Source of the DNA: Polyrhizophydium stewartii
Taxonomy: Eukaryota; Chytridiomycota; Chytridiomycetes; Rhizophydiales
DNA length: 17,277 bases
Assembly (NCBI GenBank): GCA_027604665.1
Contig: JADGIZ010000274.1
Coordinates: 1 to 17,277, forward strand
Direction: 5' to 3'
In this document: positions 10,727 to 17,277 of the stretch, in pieces
Numbering within the stretch: the first letter of the stretch is position 1
Layout: the number at the start of each line of letters is the position of its first letter
Translations under genes and position numbers: made by a program
The notes under the pieces: model-generated
The model's input: only the letters and a program-made list of their open reading frames with translations
What the model was told of the DNA's origin: nothing
Databases searched by the model: none

Positions 10727-12240
10727 TCAGTTGGATGGCTGGGTGTTTGTGCCGTTGCGACAGAGAAGTGGCGCTTGCGGCTCATGCTTGGGCAAGGCTG
10801 CAGCCTCGCCGACTGCGGAATCGTGGGTTTGACTGTTGTGCTTCCTTTCGCCTGCAGCAGCGCTCGTGGACTTGGCAGTGAGTACAAACCAGATCTGGCT
10901 CAAGCGCTTGAGAACAATCGAATTTCTGTTGGGATGCACCACAAAGATGTAGAAAAGCGCCGCGTAGCATGCCCACGACACGAGCGCAATCTCGTACGGC
11001 AGGAAGGCCCCTGGAATGCCGAGTGCAAGCATGAATATGGCCGAGTAGTTGATTGCAGTCACGCGCAGGTAGTTCTGAGAGGCCCACTCGGGGTTGTTGA
11101 CATGTGCATGCTTGCTTGGGTGGCGAGCCAGACGCATGCCGCGCTCCTTGCGGTACATGCGAGCAGCAAACTGGCCGGCCGGGGAGTCGCGCAGCTCCTT
11201 GACGCGCTTGGCAACTTCCGCGGGCAGCGCATTGGTGCCTGGAAGAAGCAAGCCCATCTTTTCTCCGAATCCGTCGTCCGGATTCGGGAAGAGCACCAAC
11301 GCGGCGTGCGAGGCAAACGAGATATCCGCCGCGGAGAGAGTTGTGCCGGTGAGGAACGCATTGGGACTAGCAGCAAGTGCCGAGAGGGACTTGTGGCCTG
11401 CCGTGGATGCATGGGTGCTTGCGAGGAGCGTCTCGATCTTGCGGAATGTGTCATTGATTGTCTGCCAGGAATCGTGGATGCGCTTGCGCGAACCCAGGCC
11501 AAAGTAGCGCCACATGGTAATCCGCAGCAAGGGCCAGAGAAACTCGTTGACTGAGCGCCAAGTGTTGAGGTGGACATTATCGCGCAGATACTTTGCCGCC
11601 AGCGTGGGGCTCGAGAGCATCGTGCGCAAGAAGACAAGCTTGGCCGCGTCCGCAAACGCGCCGTCCAACTCTTGCTGCAGATCGAGCGCCTCGGTCTTGG
11701 AATACAGACGCACGCGGCCGCTGAAAGCCTGGGAGTACATGTACATGATGATGGCGGTTGGTGTGCGGAAAGTCTTTTGGCATCAAACGGTCAGCGTCGA
11801 CAGCGGCAAGCGCGGGCGGGCGGTCGCTGGCACTGGCAAACAGCTCCGACCTCGTTCTTTTGGTTGACAAGAACAGGCACCGCGGTCTGCTGCGGCTTGG
11901 GCATCGGGTCGGATGTGCCGAGCGTGCCCCAGAGGTGCAGCCCCCATGGCATGTCGAATTCCTCGTAGTTGGCCCCATGCAGGTCAAGCACCCAGCGAAC
12001 CATTTCTACGACACCGAGGCGTGGGCGTCAGCGAGCCGCGGCCCACACAACAAACAGATCGGGATGCTTGCAGCACGCACCGCAGTGCGAGTCCCACGGA
12101 ACCGTGTATAGCTTGTACTGCCCGATGCTGTCCGTAGCAATGGGGCCTGCGCGGCGGATTGCGGTGGCGCTGCCGCCGTCGCTGGTCTCGTCGTCGTCGG
12201 ACACGCACAGCTTGTCCCACTTGGCGTAGTCGAGGGCCAT
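10727..12240 (-). CDS. GST-fold protein with Cdc37-like leader and C-terminal membrane helices, 3 exons
   Basis: Exons 12240-12081, 12005-11851 and 11773-10727 give 1362 nt, or 453 residues. Residues 1-21 (DYAKWDKLCVSDDDET core) resemble the conserved start of the Hsp90 co-chaperone Cdc37, but the HPN motif that follows in Cdc37 is absent. Residues 41-115 are a thioredoxin-like GST N-domain: YKLYTVPWDSHC, then EMVRWVLDLHGANYEEFD, and the cis-Pro strand TAVPVLV (Pro97). Residues 116-330 are all-helical and include the GST N-capping box, FLTGTTLSAADI at 245-256. Two hydrophobic helices (about 346-363 and 366-384) then anchor it in a membrane, followed by a polar tail. There is no obvious signal peptide. 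The substrate is unknown. Intron 2 uses a GTCGGA donor, unusual here, but phase and fold continuity support it. The gene shares a 53-nt promoter with POLD3. Confidence 0.82.
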
Positions 12241-12293
12241 CTTGCGGCTGTTTGGCGAAGCAGTCGGACCGAGGTTCTTTGCCCCATTTGCCG
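12241..12293. promoter_or_regulatory. Shared divergent promoter of GST-like gene and POLD3, 53 nt
   Basis: Only 53 nt separate the two start codons. TTTGCC occurs twice on the plus strand (12278-12283 and 12287-12292), the second copy ending one base before the POLD3 ATG. No TATA box is visible. The 5' UTRs must be extremely short or start inside the other gene. Confidence 0.6.
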
Positions 12294-14193
12294 ATGGCGA
12301 CGCACATCCCGGTCCTGGAAGCCCGCGTGCTCGACGAGCGCCAGACGGTGCGGGCATCCCCCCCCCCGCGGCAGCCGGGCCTACAAGCCGTAACGTACAC
12401 CAGAGCTCACACCACCCCGCCCCGCACAGGCCTCGTTCAAGTGGCTCAGCCGGCGCCTGGCCGTGACGGCCAACGCCGCCAAGCTGATGCTGTCCGACTT
12501 TGTCCGGTCGAAGCCGGCCGCGGACCTGTGCGTGCTGTTCCACGTCCAGGGCGAGCGCGCCGACGGCTCGATGGCCTGCCTCCTCGTGGCGCAGGACAGA
12601 CTCGAGGGTGTGTGCCGTTGCGCGGGCGGCCGCCGCCACGCGACCGAGCCTGGACTAACGCCGGCTCAGAAACCAAGTCGGACTTTGTTCGCTGCAGCGT
12701 TCATGTCTTTGCAGTGCAGCCGGCGGCCAAGAGCGCGGTGGGCTGCCTCCTACGCCTGCGATCGAGCTCCCAGACTGCACGCTCACGCTCCCAAAGAATT
12801 TCGACGCCGTTCTGCGCCTCGACATGTCCATCAACAGCCAAGACACGTTCGAAGTTCTCAAGTGAGTCGGCGTGCCTTTCATCGCCTCGTGACGCAGACG
12901 CTGACAGGCTCGGGCTGGTCTGCAGTGCGTCCCGCGCAATCCGATGTCCGGATATCACAGTCGTTCCAAAGATCCGCAGCACGAAGCCGCCTTCTAAACC
13001 CGCGGCCCCAAGCGCATCATCGCAGCTCGCATCTGCCAAGAGCCACAGCGCAGACTCGGCAACGATCAAGTCATCATTATTCGCCAAGACGGCACCAAAG
13101 CCATCCGGAAAGCGGTGAGTGTGGCGAGGCTTGGTGCGGCTGGAATGATATTCAGACAAACTCACGGCCGTTCAATGCAGCGACGCTCCGGCCAAGGTGA
13201 CCGGCCGCTCGACGTTCTTTGACAAGTTCAAGGCGGACATGCCATCTGATGGCCCCATCTCGTCAGATCAACGCGATCCGAGCGAGCCAGTTTCGGAAAT
13301 GGATTCAGGCGAAAAGCCAAGTGCTGTTGTTTCTAGCCCGATTCGGCCGCACTCGCCCATGCTTCCCGATCCTGGCAAGAAGGCAAGGACGTCGACCGTT
13401 GCCAAGCCTGCTGCAGCGCCCGTCTTCGCCCCGAGCAAAAAGTCGCTTGAGCAGAGCCAAGCGATCAGCATGCTCTTTGATGATGACGACACGCTTGCCG
13501 GACCTTCTAAAGCCAAGGAGCGCACACAAAAGCAACCCCGGAAGTTGGTGAAGATTGATTCTGACACAGGCGAGCCATGGCGTGCGCAGAACTGCACCTG
13601 GCGGCAGCTGACCGAGCTTGTCGTTGCTGGCAGACTCGCTTTCCACTGCATCGGAGGAGCCGATTCCTGAGCCTGAAGAAGCTGATGCGGCTGATCCGAT
13701 GAACGTTGATGCGGCTGACATGCACCACGGAGCCGAGAAGCGCGATTTGAGCGGCATGCATGAAGGCAATGACGATCTCGCCTTTGGCGCTGCGCACGGC
13801 AGCGAGGCCAAGCGCGTGCGCAAGCGCCGCAAAGTCAAGCGCACCAAGACGGTCATGGAGGGAAAGTACATGAGTGAGTAGCCCCTTATTGAGACGGATT
13901 GCATGAATGCACAACTTGACTGACAGCATGTCGCGTACGCACTTGGACCAGAAACCATCGACGTGTCTGATTGGGAGTCGTACTCTGAAGAGGAGATTCC
14001 GAGACCTGCGCTCCGCCAGACGCTCCATAAATCTGCGCATCCCACCCCGCATGCGGCCGACGCCCAGCCGAGCACGACCGAGACCGACGCGGCCGATGAT
14101 GCTGACGGCGACGCCAAGGGCAAGGGCGGCAAGGGCAAGAAAAAGCTCGATAATAACCAGCGAACGCTGTTCAACTTTTTCGGCAAGAAGTGA
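12294..14193 (+). CDS. POLD3: DNA polymerase delta subunit 3 (POLD3/Cdc27/p66), 8 exons
   Basis: POLD3 links the replicative polymerase delta core to the PCNA clamp in the nucleus. Exons: 12294-12347, 12430-12607, 12670-12737, 12767-12861, 12926-13114, 13181-13581, 13634-13873, 13952-14193; 1467 nt, or 488 residues (human 466). The N-terminal winged-helix region (1 to about 110) has FKWLSRRLAVTANAAKLML and VHVFAVQPA, matching the p50-binding domain of the family. A long charged, disordered middle follows, with an acidic DDDD patch and a basic RKRRKVKR cluster that may be a nuclear localisation signal. The extreme C-terminus is a textbook PCNA-interacting peptide, QRTLFNFFGKK (478-488), with Q, L, F and F in the right places. 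Intron 3 is uncertain: either 12738-12766 (29 nt) or 12714-12766 (53 nt). Both keep the frame. Confidence 0.93.
12358..12367 (+). repeat. Run of ten C in POLD3 intron 1
   Basis: A C-homopolymer of about ten bases lies inside the first intron, so a length error here would not affect the protein. It is a likely site of sequencing slippage. Confidence 0.8.
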
Positions 14194-14214
14194 ATGAAGA
14201 AGCGCCGGCTTTAT
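14194..14214. terminator. Tail-to-tail junction of POLD3 and the M2 peptidase, 21 nt
   Basis: Only 21 nt separate the two stop codons. On the minus strand AATAAA (14215-14210) begins at the last base of the peptidase stop codon. On the plus strand AATGAA (14193-14198) begins at the last base of the POLD3 stop codon. If these hexamers work, cleavage about 10-30 nt beyond them places each mRNA's 3' end at or inside the other gene's coding sequence. Confidence 0.5.
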
Positions 14215-16265
14215 TCACTTGCGGCCCTTCCACGAGCACGAGCGGCCGTCGTTATGCTGCTTGAGCCACTCCATCAGGGGCTCAAAGTAGCGCACAAGCG
14301 GGCGGCCATCGAGCGTGTCCGAAGTGCCGCCGGTCGCGACGCGAATCGCCTCCTGCCACGGCTTGCTGCGTCCGAGCGAGAGCATGTCCGCAAAGCGCTT
14401 ACCGGCCTTGTGGTTGCGGTAAAAGTCGCACTTGTGCAGCGGGCCCGTGTGGCCGATCGCCGCACACAGTCCCTCGTACAGCTGGAACTGAAGAACGCCG
14501 GCGCCAAAGTAGCGGATGTAAGGGACGTTGGCCGAGATGTGGAACTTTGCAGCGGGGTCAAAGTCGGCGTCGGTCGACGGAACCGGCCGCTTGACGCCCT
14601 GGAACTCTTCGACCAGCGCGACCCACGACGACTGATAGTCGGCCTCGGCGATCTCGCCAGAAAACACACGCCAGCGCCATACATCGACCAGCAGAGCCCA
14701 CGGCAGCGTCGGCACCTTGGACAGGGCCACAGCCATCAGCGCGTTGATCGTCTGCTCCTTGGACTGCTCGATCTTGCCCTTGATCAGGCCGACCTTTTTG
14801 AGGTGCTCGGGCACCACCACCGACAGCTGGATTGTGTCGCCAATGGCCTCGTGGAAAAAGTCGGCCGCGGCGTCGCGGTACAGATATGGCTGCACGCCGT
14901 AAAAGTGGTCGTAGTACAGGTGACCCTGCTCGTGGTGGACCGTTAGCAGCTCCTCGCCCGTGATCGCCGTACACATTTTGATGCGCAGGTCGTCGTTGCC
15001 AAAGTCCCAGGCGCTGGCGTGGCACACGACCTCGCGGTCCTTGGGCCGCACGAGCATGCTCTTTGTCCAGAACGAGGCCGGCAGCGGCGGGTACCCGAGG
15101 CTCGTGTAGAACTCCTCGGACAGCCGATGCATGCGCTCGGCCGTGTAGCCCTGCTCAACGAGAGCAGGCGTGATCTCGATCGGCGTGACGTCCGGGAACG
15201 GCACCACGAGGTCGTAGATGTTGGACCAGTCCTGCGACCACATGTTGCCTGTGTCGCAGACCGTCATTGTCAGCAGATTTCAGGGCTGCGAGACGCTGAA
15301 GAGCCGGCAAGCGGCCGCGTACCCAGAAGGTGGCCGGGGATCAGGCCATCGTCGAGAGGGACAACCTTGTCGCCGTAAAAGCTCTGCAGGCGATGTTTTG
15401 TGTAGCAGTGCAACTGCTCGTACAGCGGCAGCACCTCGTCCCAGATGCCCGAGATCATGGACGTGAAGTCTGCGACGGGCATGTCGTAACCCGCGCGCCA
15501 GAGATCGGCTGCGTCCTTGAAGCCGCCATCTCGAGCACCCTTGTTGAGCAGTCGCACAAACTCGCCAAACATGGGCTTGGTGCGCGGGCCTGTTGCGTTG
15601 CGCCATCCAATGAAGCCCATCAGCAGCTTCTCGGGGTTGCGCGACCGCTGCAGCAGCTCGGTCAGGTCAGGCTCGAGTTTGAGCCCGTTGACGGTGGCCG
15701 TGGCGTAGATGGTCGTCATCTTGGACTGGATGCTTGCGAGCGACTCTTGCTCGGCAGGGTCCGTGGGCACGCCGCCCATCAGCGCCAGCAGGTTGAGCAT
15801 GCGCTTCTCGTCCTCTGTCGAGCCCGTGTGCGCAGGAAGCTCGCGCAGGACCTCGAGCACGGCCTCGTTGAGGACGAGCGTCGACTCCAATGCTGCCTTG
15901 GCATTGTCGTCGTTGACGTCGGTCTCGTATTTCCAGTTGGCCCCGCTGGCCTCGTGCGACAGCGACTCGAGGCGCTTGCTCTGTGGCGAGACGGGCGCAT
16001 GCGGCGGATGCGGCGGCGGGTGAGCAGGTGCGCCGCCAGCGGAAGGCGGGGGTGTTGGAAGAGCAGCGCAGAGCAACCCCCTGCTGCAGAGCCAAGGCAT
16101 GCTCACCACGCGGTCGAGAAACGTCGCCGTGTCGCCGCCAAGACCCGCATCAGGCTGCGGCTGCATCAAGACGTGCTGGGAATTCAGGGGCCAGGCAGCA
16201 GCGCCGCTGGATAGGAGCACAGCGGCGGCAGCGGCAGCGGCTACTGTCGTGACAGCGGCCTTCAT
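14215..16265 (-). CDS. Secreted M2-family peptidyl-dipeptidase (angiotensin-converting-enzyme type), 3 exons
   Basis: This zinc peptidase family removes C-terminal dipeptides from oligopeptides. Exons 16265-16107, 15980-15323 and 15248-14215 give 1851 nt, or 616 residues, the length of a single ACE catalytic domain. The start at 16265 opens a clear signal peptide (MKAAVTTV followed by poly-Ala and a Leu-Leu core); an in-frame ATG at 16310 would add 15 polar residues before it. Zinc site: HEQGH at 378-382 with Glu379 as catalyst, and the third ligand Glu406 in FHEAIGD. Other hallmarks are GNMWSQDWSNIYDLVVPFP, VCHASAWDF, FHISANVPYIRYF and GHTGPLHKCDFY. Human ACE has HEMGH, and its NPG before FHEAIGD is AADF here. 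No C-terminal membrane anchor is seen, so it is probably secreted or lumenal. Intron 1 (126 nt) is stop-free and its length is a multiple of three. Presence of M2 outside animals and bacteria is patchy. Confidence 0.93.
16219..16249 (-). repeat. GCN (poly-alanine) tract in the M2 peptidase signal peptide
   Basis: A run of GCN codons encodes seven consecutive alanines in the hydrophobic core of the signal peptide. It is slightly irregular. Its length may vary between strains without harm, since it only needs to stay hydrophobic. Confidence 0.6.
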
Positions 16266-16449
16266 GGCGGTCGTGGAAGGCCATGAAGCAGACTTGCTCC
16301 GCCTTGGCAACCGATCGCAGACCGCCCTCAGGACGCAGAGACGCAGTCTGGCCCAGGGCAGCCCCGCCGGTGCATCAGTACAGGCCGCTGGACATCCGGC
16401 AAAGGTGTAAGATGCGGATGAGAAAGAATCAAGCGAGCTTCATTATGGT
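16266..16449. promoter_or_regulatory. Gap between CDGSH gene stop and M2 peptidase start, both minus strand
   Basis: This 184-nt gap holds the 3' end of the upstream CDGSH gene and the promoter of the peptidase. AATGAA at 16444-16439 (minus) begins 6 nt after the CDGSH stop codon. A TTTGCC hexamer lies on the minus strand at 16403-16398, about 130 nt before the peptidase ATG. I see no gene, repeat or TATA box. This is the only same-strand gene pair in the window. Confidence 0.45.
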
Positions 16450-17277
16450 TCAAGCAGAGAGGCGCTGGTAGACGAGAGCGCCGATGCCCACCACGGCAGC
16501 GCCAACGACAGCGAGCGACAGGAGCTTGGAGCGGTGCTCTGCGCGCTCCACCTGGGCCTTGAGCTCGTTGTTCTTCTTGAGCAGGAACTGGGCGAGAAGC
16601 ATCAGCGCACAGCGACGATCCGGGCGACAGGCGATCGAACAAGTCCAGGCCCACCTCGTTGTACTTGCGCACGCCGGCCTCCTTCGAGTGCGTGCCGTCG
16701 CAAAACGGCCTGTTGCTCGAAACCTTGCATCCTGCGAGAGCGTGTTGGACGTTTGACGCGGATCCAGGGCGGGGATCTGAGCCGGCGGCGACCTACCGCA
16801 GAGCCAGTACTTCTTGGTCTCGTTCACGTTGAACTTGATGGGCGCCAGACCGCTGCCCTTGTGCTGGTGGCACGGATCGGATTGCGCAAAGGCAGCGGCC
16901 GTTGGAAGGGGCGGAGAAGGACGAAGGGTCAGCGGCGCAAATCGTAGCCGCGCAACGGCAGCCCTGGCCGAGGTGCAGACGGGCTGCGGCAGCGGCTGCC
17001 ACCGGACGCGCGGCTGCAGGCGCGGGCGGCAGGCGCGGGCCGACGGCGACGGCGGCAAGAGGGAGGGGGCAGAAGCAAGCAAGGGCGCTCAGCACGTACG
17101 CTGCCGTCGCAGAAGGGCTGCGACTGGGACCTTGGGGCGTGCGGTGGGTTGGGGAGCCGGGGCGGTGTGAGCGACAAGGCGCGCCGTGGGCTGCTGCCAG
17201 GCGCTTGGGCTTACTTGCCGCAGGAGCAGAACCAGTAGTCCTTGCCCGCCTGGAGCTCGATGCCATAAGGCCCGGGC
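16450..17277 (-). CDS. CDGSH iron-sulfur protein with two cluster sites and C-terminal membrane anchor, 5' truncated
   Basis: Visible exons, in order: 17277-17215 (partial), 17130-17100, 16863-16797, 16731-16655 and 16587-16450, coding for 124 residues; the 5' end lies beyond the window. Two CDGSH motifs each bind a 2Fe-2S cluster through three Cys and one His. In fragment numbering the first has C17, C19, C28 and H32 (CSCGKSQSQPFCDGSH) and the second C53, C55, C64 and H68 (CGCKVSSNRPFCDGTH). Two motifs in one chain is the CISD3 or bacterial-type arrangement. After the second site comes a short charged helix (about 80-100), possibly a coiled coil, then a hydrophobic segment at 101-118 and QRLSA at the end, consistent with a single C-terminal membrane anchor. 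Human CISD3 lacks such an anchor, while mitoNEET and CISD2 carry theirs at the N-terminus. Localisation (mitochondrion or ER) cannot be judged without the N-terminus. The intron at 16864-17099 (236 nt) is the longest in the window. Confidence 0.9.

Noticed and set aside
10667..11554. Plus-strand open frame of 295 codons opposite the GST-like gene
   Set aside because: The minus-strand reading has a coherent GST fold and membrane helices, while this frame has no recognisable domain and lies antisense to it.
12738..12766. POLD3 frameshift mutation (pseudogene)
   Set aside because: The rest of the gene is intact through a perfect PCNA-binding peptide. The frame change is bounded by GT and AG, so an intron (29 or 53 nt) explains it better than decay.
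14194..14946. Plus-strand open frame starting right after POLD3
   Set aside because: It lies antisense to the catalytic exon of the peptidase and is rich in Arg and Val, as expected from a shadow frame.
15330..16214. Plus-strand open frame of 294 codons opposite the M2 peptidase
   Set aside because: It is a mirror of a conserved metalloprotease coding region and has no domain of its own.
1..17277. Mobile element, CRISPR array, bacterial-style operon or biosynthetic cluster
   Set aside because: No transposase, integrase, inverted repeats, repeat-spacer pattern or functionally linked genes were seen. Every long conserved frame belongs to an intron-containing eukaryotic gene.

Overview
This is nuclear DNA of a eukaryote with a small, GC-rich, intron-dense genome. 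Reading both strands and joining exons by codon phase and family similarity gives eight intron-containing genes plus the 3' end of a ninth. I placed 53 introns. Most are 50-105 nt, with donors of GTGAG, GTGCG, GTAAG or GTACG type and short pyrimidine/AG acceptors. The seven complete models each sum to a multiple of three, which is a strong internal check. The organism must be ciliated or flagellated at some stage, because the window has a full-length meckelin (TMEM67), a ciliary transition-zone protein. I cannot name the species. A zoosporic or flagellated protist (for example a plasmodiophorid-like rhizarian, an early opisthokont or a zoosporic fungus) would fit, but this is only a guess.

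Layout, left to right: an unrecognised C-terminal fragment (+, 1-471); cytosolic methionyl-tRNA synthetase with N-terminal GST-like and C-terminal WHEP domains (-, 756-4306); a small secretory-pathway thioredoxin-like protein with a CPVS site (+, 4350-5120); ER membrane complex subunit 4 (-, 5180-6269); meckelin (+, 6381-10670); a GST-fold protein with a Cdc37-like leader and a membrane-anchored tail (-, 10727-12240); DNA polymerase delta subunit 3 (+, 12294-14193); a secreted angiotensin-converting-enzyme-type M2 dipeptidyl carboxypeptidase (-, 14215-16265); and a CDGSH iron-sulfur protein with two cluster sites and a C-terminal membrane anchor, cut by the right edge (-, 16450-17277).

The first eight genes strictly alternate in strand. 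Start codons of divergent pairs lie 43, 111 and 53 nt apart, so each pair must share a promoter. Stop codons of convergent pairs lie 284, 59, 56 and 21 nt apart, so 3' UTRs must overlap the neighbouring transcript. The genes are housekeeping, ER/secretory and ciliary functions with no common pathway. TMX-like, EMC4 and meckelin all act in or pass through the ER, but their adjacency may be chance.

I found no mobile element, CRISPR array, RNA gene or gene-cluster system. The most interesting material is the compact architecture, a TTTGCC hexamer recurring in the promoter gaps, AATGAA/AATAAA hexamers at gene ends, stop-free introns of length 3n, and several domain or active-site oddities.
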